DNA of 64,000 nucleotides from NCBI RefSeq assembly GCF_014646075.1, contig NZ_BMMT01000002.1, positions 496,001-560,000 of the forward strand, given 5' to 3'. Of the stretch, positions 20,704-30,683 are shown one piece after another (the stretch's first letter is position 1; every line of letters starts with the position of its first letter). The stretch comes from Saccharopolyspora thermophila (GTDB taxonomy: Bacteria; Actinomycetota; Actinomycetes; Mycobacteriales; Pseudonocardiaceae). Made by a program: the position numbers and the translations under genes. Below the pieces are notes generated by a model. It was not told the origin of the DNA. It saw only the letters and a list, made by a program, of their open reading frames with translations, and did not search any database.

Positions 20704-21545
20704 GCCGGAACCTCCCGGAGTCGGGCGACCAGATCGTGGCGCCACTGCACCGTCTTCGCAACTTCGTTGAACGTGAAGAAGTGCCAGCCCGCGATGCCGC
20801 AGGCGGGGTCGACGAGGTGGGGGGACAACTCGTCGAGCAACTCCTCCGGCGTGTAGCGGGTCAGCAGCTTCGACACCACGCCGTGCTGCTTGCGCAGGAA
20901 CCGCATCGACTCGCCCAGCCCGATCCGCAACGAGATCCGCAACAGCCTGTGCGCGTCCACCACCCCGGGAATCCCGATGTGGATCGGCAACCACACGCCG
21001 CGGGCCCGCACCTGCTCGATCCAGGTGGCGATGGTGCGCGGGTCGTAGCAGATCTGCGAGACGACGTAGTCGGCGTGCCGCGACTTCTCCGCCATCGCCC
21101 GGATGGTGGAGACATCGGAGATGAACGCGTGCCGCTCCGGGTAGCCGGTGATGCCCACGCACGGCGGCCGCCGCCCCACCTCCTCCATCGCGCGCAGCAG
21201 GGCCAGCGCGTCGGGGAACTCGCCGCGGGGCTGCGGGGAGTCCCCGGCCACCACGAAGACCTCGGCCAACCCGAGCTCGGCCACGCGGTCGAGCACGGCG
21301 GCCAGGTGTGCGCGGTCGGCGATCAGCCGGGCCGCCAGGTGCGGCACCGGCCGCAGTCCCCGGCCCGCCAGCTGGGCGCACAGGTCCAGGGTCGCCTCGG
21401 TGCCCTTGGCCGGGGACGCCGTGACCGTCACGGTCGTCCCCGGCGGCAGGTGCTCGGCCTGGTCGACGGCGCCCCGCAGCGGCAGCACCTCGAAGCGGGC
21501 TCGTGCCAGGGATTCCTGCAGGTGCTCGGTGCTCATCGCGCTCAC
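20700..21545 (-). CDS. Methylenetetrahydrofolate reductase-like protein
   Basis: 281 residues, a TIM barrel of the MTHFR family. Blocks seen: GTTVTVTASPAKGTEATLDL, a substrate-side PHLAARLI, VVAGDSPQPRGEFPDALAL, VGITGYPERHAF, and YVVSQICYDPRTIATWI, which matches the family folate/FAD region. It is somewhat divergent from housekeeping MetF, as expected of copies dedicated to catabolism. Start is ATG 21545 (or 21536). It is coupled to fhs by an ATGA overlap and lies 19 bases after the DmdA-like gene. A methyl-THF-oxidising role (methyl-THF to methylene-THF) would fit the neighbours. Confidence 0.85.
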   Translation of the reverse strand: MSAMSTEHLQESLARARFEVLPLRGAVDQAEHLPPGTTVTVTASPAKGTEATLDLCAQLAGRGLRPVPHLAARLIADRAHLAAVLDRVAELGLAEVFVVAGDSPQPRGEFPDALALLRAMEEVGRRPPCVGITGYPERHAFISDVSTIRAMAEKSRHADYVVSQICYDPRTIATWIEQVRARGVWLPIHIGIPGVVDAHRLLRISLRIGLGESMRFLRKQHGVVSKLLTRYTPEELLDELSPHLVDPACGIAGWHFFTFNEVAKTVQWRHDLVARLREVPA

Positions 21546-21564
21546 CGCCCCAGTCAGATCGTCG

Positions 21565-22761
21565 CTACGCGCTCGCGCGCACGAGCCGCTTGGGAATGTC
21601 CTTGGTTGGGTCCAGGAACGGCTTTTCCACCACCACCGCCTCCTGCGGGCCGTGCTGGGTGTGCACCACCAGTTCCGTGCCCAGCTCGTGGTAGGCGATC
21701 GGCACCATCGCGTAGCCGATGTTGCGCTGCAGCCGCGGCGAGTAGCAGGCCGAGGTGACCTCGCCGATGCGCAGCCCGCGCGGGTCGTGCACGTCGAAGG
21801 CGTCGACCATCTCGCCGTCGTTGAACGACCCCACGCTGGGGCCGCTGATCTCCACGCCCACCAGCTTGCGGCTGATGCCCTCGCTCTTGATCCGCTGCAG
21901 CGCGGCCTTGCCGATGAAGTCCGCCTCCTGGTCCAGATCGACCATCCAGGTCTTCTCGAAGCCGTAGCCCACCTCGAACGGGTTGGTGTCGTAGGTGATG
22001 TCGCAGCCCCAGGACAGGATTCCGGCCTCGATGCGACGGATGTGGCACGGCCCGATCACCCGCATGCCGTGCGGTTCGCCGGCCTCCCAGATGGTGTTCC
22101 ACAGCTTCACACCGTCGCGGCTGGCGTTGTGCAGGTAGATCTCGTAGCCCAGCTCGGCGGTGTAGCCGGTGCGCGACACCACCACCTGCATGCCGTCGAG
22201 CTCGCGGTCCACCGCGTAGTAGTAGGGGACGTCCAAAATGGACTCCCCGAACAGGTCGACCATCACGTCGCGGGACTTCGGGCCCTGGATCTGCACCGGT
22301 CCCACGTCTGGTTCGCGGATCTGCACGTCCATCCCGAGGTGGTACGCCAGGCCCTTGGCCCACAACATGACGTCGCTGTCGGCCAGCGACAGCCAGAAGT
22401 GGTTCTCACCGAGCCGGAGCAGCACCGGGTCGTTGATGATGCCGCCGTCCTCGGCGGTGATGAACACGTACTTGCACTGCCCGACCTTGCACTTGGTCAG
22501 GTCCCGCGGCACGAGCATGTTGGTGAACTCGAACGCGTCGGACCCGGTGATCTCCACCTGCCGTTCCACGCCGACGTCCCACAGCGTGACGCCGTCCAGC
22601 AGCGCCCAGTACTCGCCGACCGGGTCGCCGTAGTGGCGCGGGTGGTAGGTGTGGTTGTAGACGCTGTAGAGCCCCACGCCGTGCCGTTTCGACGCGTGGA
22701 AGAACGGCGACTTGCGGATGCGCGGGTAGAGCAGGACTCCGGGGTTGGGGTTGATGCTCAT
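21565..22761 (-). CDS. DmdA/GcvT-like folate-dependent demethylase
   Basis: 398 residues from ATG 22761 (MSINPNPGVLLYPRIRKSPF). It belongs to the aminomethyltransferase superfamily and, by recall of the SAR11 protein, most resembles the DMSP demethylase DmdA. Shared features are a YNHTYHP near the N terminus, LWDVGVERQVEITGSDAFEF, the RDLTKCKVGQCKY and WLSLADSDVMLWAKGL blocks, RTGYTAELGYEIYL and a late RIEAGILSWGCD. DmdA moves a methyl group from its substrate to THF, giving 5-methyl-THF. The true substrate here is unknown: glycine betaine, DMSP or a methoxy compound are all possible. The MTHFR-like gene immediately downstream would accept exactly this product. Confidence 0.75.
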   Translation of the reverse strand: MSINPNPGVLLYPRIRKSPFFHASKRHGVGLYSVYNHTYHPRHYGDPVGEYWALLDGVTLWDVGVERQVEITGSDAFEFTNMLVPRDLTKCKVGQCKYVFITAEDGGIINDPVLLRLGENHFWLSLADSDVMLWAKGLAYHLGMDVQIREPDVGPVQIQGPKSRDVMVDLFGESILDVPYYYAVDRELDGMQVVVSRTGYTAELGYEIYLHNASRDGVKLWNTIWEAGEPHGMRVIGPCHIRRIEAGILSWGCDITYDTNPFEVGYGFEKTWMVDLDQEADFIGKAALQRIKSEGISRKLVGVEISGPSVGSFNDGEMVDAFDVHDPRGLRIGEVTSACYSPRLQRNIGYAMVPIAYHELGTELVVHTQHGPQEAVVVEKPFLDPTKDIPKRLVRASA

Positions 22762-22872
22762 GGGGAGGCTCCAATCTGGGGTCGGCCGTGGCGGATTTCC
22801 GGGTGGCGGCAATCCCACCGCGCCGGCCGGGAACCGGCGGGGCGTTCTGCGGTTGGGTGGTGAACGCGCCGC

Positions 22873-25353
22873 TCAGCAGCGCATACGAAACATCTCGGGG
22901 TCGAACACCGGATCAGCGACGACCGTGGCCGGATGTCGCTCGTCGAAGTAGGACACCCGCACCGGGGTGCCCGGTTCGGACAGCTCGGCGGGCAGCCACG
23001 CGTACGCGAGGCTGGCCCCGACGCTGTGGCCGTAGCCGGCGCTCGTGGTGAACCCGACCGCCTCGCGGGCGGTCGCGTCGGCGAACACCGGCTCGGACCC
23101 CATCAACACGGTGCCGTCGTCGATCGTCAGACAGCACAACCGCCGCCGCGGTGCGCGTTCGCGACGCCGCAGCAGCGCCTCCCGCCCGATGAAGTCGCCC
23201 TTGTCGGCCTTCACGGCGAAGGCCAGACCAGCCTCATCCGGGTCGTGCAGGCTCCACATGTCCGCACCCCAGGCGCGGTATCCCTTCTCCAGGCGCAGGC
23301 CGTTGAACGCGCCCCGCCCGCCCGGGAAGATGCCGTGCTCGGCGCCGGCCGCGGCCAGCAGGTCCCACAGCCGGCGGCCGAACTCCGCCGAGGCGTACAG
23401 CTCCCAGCCGAGTTCACCCACGTAGGACAGCCGCAGCGCGACCACCGGCACCTCGCCGACGTGCAGGCGCCTCGCCCGGAAGAACCGGAACCCCTCGGGG
23501 GAGACGTCGCAGTCGGCCAGCGGGGCGAGCACGTCCCGGGCGCGCGGCCCCCACAGGCCGATGCAGCAGGTTCCGCCGGTGATGTCGCGGACCATCGTGG
23601 TGGCGTCGGCGTGCCGCCGCAGCCACGCGATGTCGCGCGGCCCGTTGCAGCCGACCTGGAAGGTGTCGTGGTCCAGCCGGGCGACCGTGATGTCGGACCG
23701 GATGCCGCCGGTCGGCTCCAGAATCAGCGTGTAGGTGACGTAGCCGGGCGGGCGGTCCAGCTGGTTGGTGGTCAGCCGCTGGAGCAGCCCCAGCGCACCG
23801 GGGCCGCTGACCTCCGCGCGGGCCAGGGAGGTCATGTCGTACATCGCGACGCGCTCGCGGGTGGCCTGGTGCTCGGCGCCGACGATGGGCGACCAGTACC
23901 GCCCCGCCCACGGGCCGGGCCGGGCGATGTCGCGGCCGTCGACCAGCGGCGCGTTGCTGGCGTACCAGTGCGGTCGTTCCCAGCCGCTGGCCTCCAGGAA
24001 CACCGCGCCCAGCTCGCGCTGGCGGTCGTAGAACGGGCTGGTGCGCAGCGGACGCGGGTGCTCCGGCGGTTGCTGCGGGTGGATGATGTCGTAGACCTCG
24101 CGGAAGTTCTGCGCGCTACGTTCGGCCACATAGGACGGACTGTGCGCGAAATCCTCGAAGCGGCGCAGATCCGCCTGCCGCAGGTCGATGTCGGGCACCT
24201 CGCCGGTCAGCCACTGCGCCATCGCCCGGCCCACCCCGGCGCCGTGCGTGATCCACACGGCCTCGGCCACCCAGAAGTTGTCGATCTCGTGGGACGGTCC
24301 CAGCACCGGCATCCCGTCCGCGGTGAACAGGAACAGGCCGTTCATGCCCTCGGTGATCTCGGTGCGCTCCAGCACCGGCAGCAGTTCCCGGGCGTCGGCC
24401 CAGGGCTTGGCGAAGTCCTCGGGCGTGAACTGCTGCACCGAGGCCATGCCCTTCCAGCCGCCGCCCTCCGAGGGCGCCTCGGCACCCGCACCGGGCGCGG
24501 CGGTGGGCTGCAGGTCGCGGCTGTCCACCGGGATCGCGCGGTGCTGGTAGGAGCCGATGCCGTAGCGGTCGTGGATCTGGCGGAAGTACATGGAGCTGTC
24601 CTGGTGCCGCAGGATCGGCTGCGCCACCTCCTCGGCGCCCGCCACCAGGCCGGGCACCGGGCTGGTCACCGCGTACTGGTGCGCCAGCGGTTGGACCGGG
24701 ATGGACACCCCGGCGAGCCGGCCGATCTTCGGTCCCCAGATCCCCGCACAGCACACCACGGTCTGCACCGCGACCTCACCCCGGGTGGTGCGTACGGCGC
24801 GGACCTTCCCGCCGTGGACGTCGAACCCGATCACCTCGGTGTTGCCGGCGAAACGCACCCCGCGCCGCCGTGCCTCGCGGGCCATCGCCTCGGCGGCGCG
24901 GACCGGTTTGGCGATGCCGTCGCTGGGCACGTGCAGTCCGCCGTGGATGCGGCCCGGGTCGAGCTGCGGGATGCGGGCGTGCACCTGCCGCGGGTCGAGC
25001 AGTTCGGCCTCGATGCCCCAGGCGGCCGCCAGGCCGAGCTTGCGTTTGAGGTCGTCCCAGCGCTGCGGGGTCGCCGCCACCTCGATGCCGCCGACCCGGT
25101 GGAAGCAGGGGCGCCCGTCGAGTTCGAGCTCGGTGTAGGTCTGCACGGTGCGGGCGGCGAGCCGGCTGAGCATCTCCGACGGATTGGTCTGGAAGACCAG
25201 CCCGGGCGCGTGGGAGCTGGAGCCGCCGGTCGCGAACAGCGGTCCCTGCTCGACGACGAGCACGTCGGTGACGCCCTGGCGGGCGAGGTGGTAGGCGGTG
25301 CTGCACCCGACGATCCCGGCGCCGATGACGAGCACTTGGGCGGTTGAATCCAT
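22873..25353 (-). CDS. Dimethylglycine oxidase (FAD plus THF domains)
   Basis: 826 residues. N-terminal FAD-dependent amine oxidase domain (VLVIGAGIVGCSTAYHLARQ) with the flavin-linking histidine region GGSSSHAPGLVFQTNPSEM. The C-terminal aminomethyltransferase domain (DMTSLARAEVSGPGALGLLQ, GGTCCIGLWGPRARDVL, RLSYVGELGWELY, GLRLEKGYRAWGADM) should capture the released carbon as 5,10-methylene-THF. Order, length and motifs follow the Arthrobacter dimethylglycine oxidase closely. It converts dimethylglycine to sarcosine, feeding the sox genes that lie across the divergent regulator gene. Starts at ATG 25353; the 244-base gap before the next gene holds inverted repeats. Sarcosine dehydrogenase-like specificity cannot be excluded. 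Confidence 0.9.
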   Translation of the reverse strand: MDSTAQVLVIGAGIVGCSTAYHLARQGVTDVLVVEQGPLFATGGSSSHAPGLVFQTNPSEMLSRLAARTVQTYTELELDGRPCFHRVGGIEVAATPQRWDDLKRKLGLAAAWGIEAELLDPRQVHARIPQLDPGRIHGGLHVPSDGIAKPVRAAEAMAREARRRGVRFAGNTEVIGFDVHGGKVRAVRTTRGEVAVQTVVCCAGIWGPKIGRLAGVSIPVQPLAHQYAVTSPVPGLVAGAEEVAQPILRHQDSSMYFRQIHDRYGIGSYQHRAIPVDSRDLQPTAAPGAGAEAPSEGGGWKGMASVQQFTPEDFAKPWADARELLPVLERTEITEGMNGLFLFTADGMPVLGPSHEIDNFWVAEAVWITHGAGVGRAMAQWLTGEVPDIDLRQADLRRFEDFAHSPSYVAERSAQNFREVYDIIHPQQPPEHPRPLRTSPFYDRQRELGAVFLEASGWERPHWYASNAPLVDGRDIARPGPWAGRYWSPIVGAEHQATRERVAMYDMTSLARAEVSGPGALGLLQRLTTNQLDRPPGYVTYTLILEPTGGIRSDITVARLDHDTFQVGCNGPRDIAWLRRHADATTMVRDITGGTCCIGLWGPRARDVLAPLADCDVSPEGFRFFRARRLHVGEVPVVALRLSYVGELGWELYASAEFGRRLWDLLAAAGAEHGIFPGGRGAFNGLRLEKGYRAWGADMWSLHDPDEAGLAFAVKADKGDFIGREALLRRRERAPRRRLCCLTIDDGTVLMGSEPVFADATAREAVGFTTSAGYGHSVGASLAYAWLPAELSEPGTPVRVSYFDERHPATVVADPVFDPEMFRMRC

Positions 25354-25365
25354 CGCTTCCGCCTT

Positions 25366-25401
25366 GTTGCGTCTACGACAACTCCCTGCGTTACCCGCAA
25401 C
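25366..25401. promoter_or_regulatory. Inverted repeat upstream of dimethylglycine oxidase
   Basis: GTTGCG (25366-25371) and CGCAAC (25396-25401) face each other across 24 bases, 13 bases from the dimethylglycine oxidase start codon. Both arms read GTTGC-N3-TA when followed inward (GTTGCGTCTACG on the plus strand, GTTGCGGGTAACG on the minus). The same half-site pattern recurs at 26288 upstream of soxB and at 32611/32646 upstream of the IclR gene. Probably an operator; the cognate protein is not proven. Confidence 0.5.
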
Positions 25402-25597
25402 AGTGCGCCTTCGGCAGGGGGCGCGTCAATGACACGTGCGAGTCAATTTGCGATTCGCCGGCGGTGGTCGATCACCGGCGGCACGACGGCACACTCCGTG
25501 GTCACCGGCGCGCGTCGGCGACCACGGATCCGTTGATGGGTAAGGAAGTTCCCCAGGCCGTGCCATCCTGGGCCGCTCGGGATGGCGGACGGAAGGG

Positions 25598-26254
25598 TCA
25601 GAGGACCTGGCGGATCGCCTGCTCGAAGTGGTCGACGTGGGCCACCGCGATGCGGTCGGCCCGGTCGGCGTCCGCGGCGATGACCGCCTTGAGCAGCTCG
25701 GCGTGCTCGCCGACGTGATCGGAGACGTCGGGCAGCCGGTCGAAGAACAGGTACCAGATCCGCAGGGCCAGGTTGTAGTAGTGGTTCAGGGTGCCCTCGA
25801 GGTAGCGGTTGTGCGTGCAGCGGTAGATCGCGCGGTGCACCCTGGTGTCGACGTCCATGATGACCGCCTGCTCGCCGGACACGTCCTTGGCGAGCAGCCG
25901 CAGCTGGTCCAACTCGGACCGCTCGGCCTCGCTGGCGCGCTCGGCGGCGCGCCGCGCGGCGTGCCCCTCCAGGCGGCGGCGCACGTCGGCGATCAGCGCG
26001 TGGTCGGTGATGTTGACCTCGGTGACGAAGCTGCCGCGGCGCGGGTAGATCGCCACCAGCGACTCGGCCTCCAACCGCTTGACCGCCTCCCGGAACGGGG
26101 TGCGCCCGATGCCCAGCTCGGTGGTCAGCGGCTCCTCCTGCACCGGGGCCCCCGGCGGCAGCTGCAGGGTCAGGATCAAATCGCGCAGCGTCAGGTACGC
26201 GCGCTCGGCCTGCGACAGGTTGTCGCCGGAACGGGAATTGACGCCTGCGGACAC
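25598..26254 (-). CDS. GntR-family regulator, FCD (FadR-like) type
   Basis: 218 residues from the GTG at 26254 (an ATG-like extension to 26275 is possible). N-terminal winged helix: LTLRDLILTLQLPPGAPVQ, LGIGRTPFREAVKRLEAE, and YPRRGSFVTEV. The C-terminal all-helical FCD ligand domain has the metal-site pattern DTRVHRAIYRCTHN followed by HAELLKAV and HVDHFEQAI. It sits between the divergent dimethylglycine oxidase and sarcosine oxidase operons, with a perfect palindrome just upstream of its start. It is therefore the likely ligand-responsive repressor of both; the ligand may be sarcosine, dimethylglycine or glycine (inference). Confidence 0.9.
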   Translation of the reverse strand: MSAGVNSRSGDNLSQAERAYLTLRDLILTLQLPPGAPVQEEPLTTELGIGRTPFREAVKRLEAESLVAIYPRRGSFVTEVNITDHALIADVRRRLEGHAARRAAERASEAERSELDQLRLLAKDVSGEQAVIMDVDTRVHRAIYRCTHNRYLEGTLNHYYNLALRIWYLFFDRLPDVSDHVGEHAELLKAVIAADADRADRIAVAHVDHFEQAIRQVL

Positions 26255-26275
26255 GTCTCGTAGCCTACCCCACAT

Positions 26276-26289
26276 ACTGATATATCAGT
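26276..26289. promoter_or_regulatory. Perfect 14-bp palindrome, probable GntR operator
   Basis: ACTGATATATCAGT is perfectly self-complementary and AT-rich in a very GC-rich setting. It lies in the divergent gap between the GntR/FCD gene and soxB, 62 bases before the soxB start, so one bound dimer could control both directions. Confidence 0.75.
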
Positions 26290-26350
26290 TGCCGATAACG
26301 TCTGCGCTTTCTTTTCCGCTGGTCGTTCCCTCGCCCTGCTGGAGGCTGCG

Positions 26351-27571
26351 GTGGCCCCACCCCTTCTGCCCGAGCCGCCCGCGCGGCTGTGGCGCAACCC
26401 CGAACCCAGACGGCACTACGACGTGGTGATCGTCGGCTCCGGCGGCCACGGCCTGGCGACGGCCTACTACCTGGCACGCAACCACGGCATCCGGGACGTG
26501 GCGGTGCTGGAGCGCGGTTGGCTCGCGGGTGGCAACATGGCCCGCAACACCACGATCATCCGCTCCAACTACCTCTTCGACGAGAGCGCCGCGCTGTACA
26601 ACCACGCGCTCAACCTCTGGGAGCAGTTGCCCGCCGAGCTGGACTACGACTTCCTGCTCAGCCAGCGCGGGGTGCTCAACCTCGCGCACACCGAGCAGGA
26701 GGTGCGCGACTCGCGGCGGCGGGTGTTCGCCAACCAGCTCAACGGGGTCGACGCCGAGTGGGTGGAACCGGCCGAGATCGCCGAGCTGTGCCCGATCCTC
26801 AACCTCTCCCCGGACGTCCGCTACCCGGTGCTGGGCGCGACGTTGCAGCGCCGCGGCGGCATCGCCAAGCACGACCACGTGGCGTGGGCCTTCGCCCGCA
26901 AGGCCGACGAGTTCGGCGTGGACCTCATCCAGGGGTGCGAGGTCACGGGATTCCTCACCGACGGGGACCGGGTGACCGGGGTGCGGACCTCCCGCGGGTC
27001 GATCGGCGCGGGCCGCGTGGCCCTCGCCGCGGCCGGGCGCACCACGCTGCTCACCGACACGCTGGGGCTGCGGTTGCCGCTGCAGAGCCACCCGCTGCAG
27101 GCGCTGGTGTCGGAACTGCTGGAACCGGTGCATCCGTGCGTGGTGATGTCCAACCACGTGCACGTCTACTGCAGCCAGGCGCACAAGGGCGAACTGGTGC
27201 TGGGCGCGGGCATCGACTCCTACAACGGCTACGGCCAGCGCGGCTCGGTGCACGTGATCGAACGCCAGATGGCCGCGGCGCTGGAGCTGTTCCCGATCTT
27301 CGCGCGGGCACACGTGATCCGCACGTGGGCGGGCACAGTGGACGTCACGCCGGACGCCTCGCCGATCATCGGACCGACGCCCTACGAGAACCTGTTCCTC
27401 AACTGCGGCTGGGGAACAGGCGGGTTCAAGGCCACCCCCGCCGTGGGCTGGGTCTTCGCGCACACCATCGCCACCGGCCGCCCGCACCCGCTCAACGAGC
27501 CCTACGGCCTGGAGCGGTTCACCACCGGAGCCCTGATCGACGAACACGGCGCCGCCGCCGTCGCCCACTAG
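26351..27571 (+). CDS. soxB: Sarcosine oxidase beta subunit
   Basis: 406 residues starting at GTG 26351 (GGAGG nine bases upstream). The FAD fold opens as [20 protein letters not shown] and continues [20 protein letters not shown], the classical SoxB sequence. [17 protein letters not shown] is the region carrying the covalent FMN histidine in heterotetrameric enzymes, and [10 protein letters not shown] and [13 protein letters not shown] close the FAD site. The tetramer oxidises sarcosine to glycine, with the methyl group captured by THF or released as formaldehyde, and makes H2O2. First gene of soxB-soxD-soxA-soxG. Confidence 0.96.
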   Translation: MAPPLLPEPPARLWRNPEPRRHYDVVIVGSGGHGLATAYYLARNHGIRDVAVLERGWLAGGNMARNTTIIRSNYLFDESAALYNHALNLWEQLPAELDYDFLLSQRGVLNLAHTEQEVRDSRRRVFANQLNGVDAEWVEPAEIAELCPILNLSPDVRYPVLGATLQRRGGIAKHDHVAWAFARKADEFGVDLIQGCEVTGFLTDGDRVTGVRTSRGSIGAGRVALAAAGRTTLLTDTLGLRLPLQSHPLQALVSELLEPVHPCVVMSNHVHVYCSQAHKGELVLGAGIDSYNGYGQRGSVHVIERQMAAALELFPIFARAHVIRTWAGTVDVTPDASPIIGPTPYENLFLNCGWGTGGFKATPAVGWVFAHTIATGRPHPLNEPYGLERFTTGALIDEHGAAAVAH

Positions 27572-27594
27572 CGAGAATCCTGGCTGGAGATCCC

Positions 27595-27852
27595 ATGTTG
27601 TTGATCCGCTGCCCCTGGTGCGGGCCCCGGGACGAGACCGAGTTCCGCTACGGCGGCCAGGCCCACGTGGCCCACCCGGACAACCCGGCCGACCTGGACG
27701 ACGCGGCCTGGGCCGAGTACCTGTTCGTGCGCGACAACCCGCTCGGGTCCTTCCCCGAGCGCTGGGTGCACATCCACGGTTGCCGAAGGTGGTTCACCGT
27801 CGTCCGCGACACCGCGACCAACGAGATGGACCCCGAGGAGGTGGCGCGATGA
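27595..27852 (+). CDS. soxD: Sarcosine oxidase delta subunit
   Basis: 85 residues from ATG 27595. Small zinc-binding subunit: [19 protein letters not shown] near the start and [15 protein letters not shown] near the end supply three cysteines and a histidine as ligands. It stabilises the alpha subunit in the heterotetramer. The stop overlaps the soxA start as ATGA (27849-27852). Confidence 0.95.
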   Translation: MLLIRCPWCGPRDETEFRYGGQAHVAHPDNPADLDDAAWAEYLFVRDNPLGSFPERWVHIHGCRRWFTVVRDTATNEMDPEEVAR

Positions 27853-30683
27853 CCCGCCTCGGCATCGGCGGTCGCATCGACCGGACCCGCACCCTGCGGT
27901 TCACCTTCGACGGCATGGAGTTCACCGGCCACCCGGGCGACACGCTGGCCTCCGCGCTGCTGGCGAACGGGCGCGTCGAGGTCGGCCCGTCGATCTACCG
28001 CGACCGGCCCCGCGGCATCCTCACCGCCGACGGAACCGAGCCGAACGCCCTGGTGCAGGTGCTCAGCGGCGGACCCGAGCCGATGGTGCCCGCCACGCGG
28101 CTGGAGCTGTCCGACGGACTGCAGGTGGCCAGCCTGTCCGGCATCGGCTGGCTCAGCGACGCACCCGATCCCACCACCTACGACAAGAAGTACGTGCACG
28201 CCGACGTCGTGGTCGTCGGCGCCGGGCCGGCCGGGATCGCCGCGGCGCTGGCCGCCGGGCGCAGCGGCGCCCGCGTACTGCTGGTGGAGCAGGAGCGGGA
28301 GCTCGGCGGGACGCTGCTGGACGGCGGCGAGCGCATCGACGGCCGTCCCGCCGGCGAGTGGATCAGCCGGGCGGTGCGGGAGTTCGTCGAATCGCCGGAG
28401 GTGCGGGTGCTCACCCGCGCCACCACCGTCGGCCTCTACGACCACAACTACCTGCTCATCGCCGAGCGCCGCGCCGACCGCCAGCGGCTGTGGCACGTCC
28501 GCGCCCAGCGCGTCGTGCTGGCCACCGGGGCGCACGAGCGGCCGATGGTGTTCGCCGACAACGACCGGCCCGGGATCATGCTCGCCTCCGCGGTGCGCAG
28601 CTACCTCAAGCGGTACGCCGTGCTGCCGGGGCGGGACGCCGTCGTGGTGACCACGTCGGACAGCGCCTACCTGACGGCGTTCGACCTGGCCGGGGCCGGG
28701 GCGCGGGTCCGTGCGGTGGTCGACACCCGGCCGCGGCCGCCGCAGCGGCTCGTCGAGCAGGCCCACGCGATCGGGGCGCAGGTGTTCACCGGCTCGGCCG
28801 TCATCGGCACGTCCGGCCCGGGGCGGATCTCCGCGGCCCGCGTCGCCGGGATCGACGAGGCGGGGCTGATCAGCGGCGACCCGGTGGACCTGGACTGCGA
28901 CCTGCTGGCCGTGTGCGGCGGCTGGAGTCCCGCGGTGCACCTGTTCAGCCAGGCGGGCGGCGCGCTGCGCTGGGACCGGCTGGTCGCGGGGTTCGTGCCG
29001 GAGCAGGCGCCCGGACTGCCCAAGGTGGTCGGCGCCGCCCGCGGCACCTACGACCTGGCGGGATGTCTGGCGCAGGGCCTGGCCGCCGGGGCCGAGGCGG
29101 CGACGGCCAGCGGGTTCCGGGTGGCCGCGCCCCCGGTGCCGCCGGTGGCGGGCGACCGCCCCGTCGCGCCGCCGCGCCCGCTGTGGGTGGTGCCCGCCGA
29201 GACCGGCGACCCGGCGCAGTGGACGGACCACTTCGTGGACCTGCAACGGGATTCCACCGTCGCCGACGTGTGGCGCGCGGTCGGGGCCGGCCTGCGGTCG
29301 GTGGAGCACGTCAAGCGCCACACCACCATCGGCACCGGCAATGACCAGGGCAAGACGTCCGGGGTGAACGCGATCGGCGTGATCGCCGAGGCGCTGCGGG
29401 CCGAATCGCCCGGTGAGGTGGGCACCACCACGTTCCGCCCGCCCTACGCGCCGGTGTCGTTCGCGCTGCTGGCCGGGCGTGACCGGGGCGAGCTGCACGA
29501 CCCGGTGCGCACCACCCCGATGCACTCCTGGCACGTCGCCCACGGGGCGAGGTTCGAAAACGTCGGCCAGTGGAAGCGCGCGTGGTACTACCCGCTACCC
29601 GGCGAGGACATGGACGCCGCCGTGCAGCGCGAGTGCCTGGCCGCGCGCACCGGGGTGGCGATGATGGACGCCACCACGCTGGGCAAGATCGAGATCGTCG
29701 GCCCGGACGCCCCGGAGTTCCTCAACCGCATCTACACCAACGCCTTCGCGAAGCTGCCGGTCGGCAAGGCGCGCTACGGCGTCATGTGCACCGCCGACGG
29801 CATGGTCTTCGACGACGGCGTCACCCTGCGGTTGGCCGAGGACCGCTACCTGATGAGCACCACCACCGGCAACGCCGCGGCCGTGCTGGACTGGCTGGAG
29901 GAGTGGTTGCAGACGGAGTGGCCGCAGCTGGCGGTGCACTGCACCTCGGTCACCGAGCAGTGGGCCACGGTGGCGGTCGTCGGTCCGGACTCGCGCGAGG
30001 TGGTGGCCCGGCTGGCCCCGGACCTGGACGTCTCGGCGGCGGCGTTCGGGTTCATGGAGTTCCGGGAGACCGTGCTGCGCAACGGGATTCCCGCCCGCAT
30101 CTGCCGGATCTCGTTCTCCGGCGAGCTCGCCTTCGAGATCAACGTGGCGAGCTGGTACGGGCTGGCGGTGTGGGAGGCGGTGTACGAGGCCGGGCAGGAC
30201 TTCGGCATCACGCCGTACGGCACCGAGACCATGCACGTGCTCCGCGCGGAGAAGGGCTTCGTGATTGTCGGCCAGGACACCGACGGCACGGTGACGCCCC
30301 ACGACCTGGGCATGGACTGGGTGGTGTCCACGCGCAAGGACTTCGTCGGCAAGCGCTCGTTCGCCCGACCCGACACCGCGCGCGCCGACCGCAAGCAGCT
30401 CGTCGGCCTGCTGCCGGTGGATCCGGCCGAACGGTTGCCGGAAGGCGCGCACCTGGTCGAACCGGATGTGCCGCTGGAGCCGCCGGTGCCGATGCTCGGG
30501 CACGTCACCTCCAGCTACCGCAGCGCCACCCTGGGCCGCACCTTCGCGTTGGCTCTGGTGCGGGGCGGGCGGCAGCGCATCGGCGAGGTGCTGCACGTGC
30601 CGGTCGACGGCCGGAGGATTCCGGTCGAGGTGACCAAGCCGGTGTTCTACGACGAGGAGGGAGCCCGCCGTGACGGTCGCTAG
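27849..30683 (+). CDS. soxA: Sarcosine oxidase alpha subunit
   Basis: 944 residues. Begins [20 protein letters not shown] with the ferredoxin-fold domain ([20 protein letters not shown]). An NAD-binding flavoprotein domain ([20 protein letters not shown]) follows, and the last 370 residues form the THF-binding GcvT-like domain ([57 protein letters not shown]). Length and order are as in other bacterial SoxA. The start at 27849 is fixed by the ATGA overlap with soxD; the open frame upstream is soxD in another frame. Confidence 0.96.
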   Translation: MTRLGIGGRIDRTRTLRFTFDGMEFTGHPGDTLASALLANGRVEVGPSIYRDRPRGILTADGTEPNALVQVLSGGPEPMVPATRLELSDGLQVASLSGIGWLSDAPDPTTYDKKYVHADVVVVGAGPAGIAAALAAGRSGARVLLVEQERELGGTLLDGGERIDGRPAGEWISRAVREFVESPEVRVLTRATTVGLYDHNYLLIAERRADRQRLWHVRAQRVVLATGAHERPMVFADNDRPGIMLASAVRSYLKRYAVLPGRDAVVVTTSDSAYLTAFDLAGAGARVRAVVDTRPRPPQRLVEQAHAIGAQVFTGSAVIGTSGPGRISAARVAGIDEAGLISGDPVDLDCDLLAVCGGWSPAVHLFSQAGGALRWDRLVAGFVPEQAPGLPKVVGAARGTYDLAGCLAQGLAAGAEAATASGFRVAAPPVPPVAGDRPVAPPRPLWVVPAETGDPAQWTDHFVDLQRDSTVADVWRAVGAGLRSVEHVKRHTTIGTGNDQGKTSGVNAIGVIAEALRAESPGEVGTTTFRPPYAPVSFALLAGRDRGELHDPVRTTPMHSWHVAHGARFENVGQWKRAWYYPLPGEDMDAAVQRECLAARTGVAMMDATTLGKIEIVGPDAPEFLNRIYTNAFAKLPVGKARYGVMCTADGMVFDDGVTLRLAEDRYLMSTTTGNAAAVLDWLEEWLQTEWPQLAVHCTSVTEQWATVAVVGPDSREVVARLAPDLDVSAAAFGFMEFRETVLRNGIPARICRISFSGELAFEINVASWYGLAVWEAVYEAGQDFGITPYGTETMHVLRAEKGFVIVGQDTDGTVTPHDLGMDWVVSTRKDFVGKRSFARPDTARADRKQLVGLLPVDPAERLPEGAHLVEPDVPLEPPVPMLGHVTSSYRSATLGRTFALALVRGGRQRIGEVLHVPVDGRRIPVEVTKPVFYDEEGARRDGR

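Noticed and set aside
25354..25597. Glycine riboswitch controlling the dimethylglycine/sarcosine genes
   Set aside because: No tandem aptamer-like structure seen; inverted repeats typical of protein operators explain the region better.
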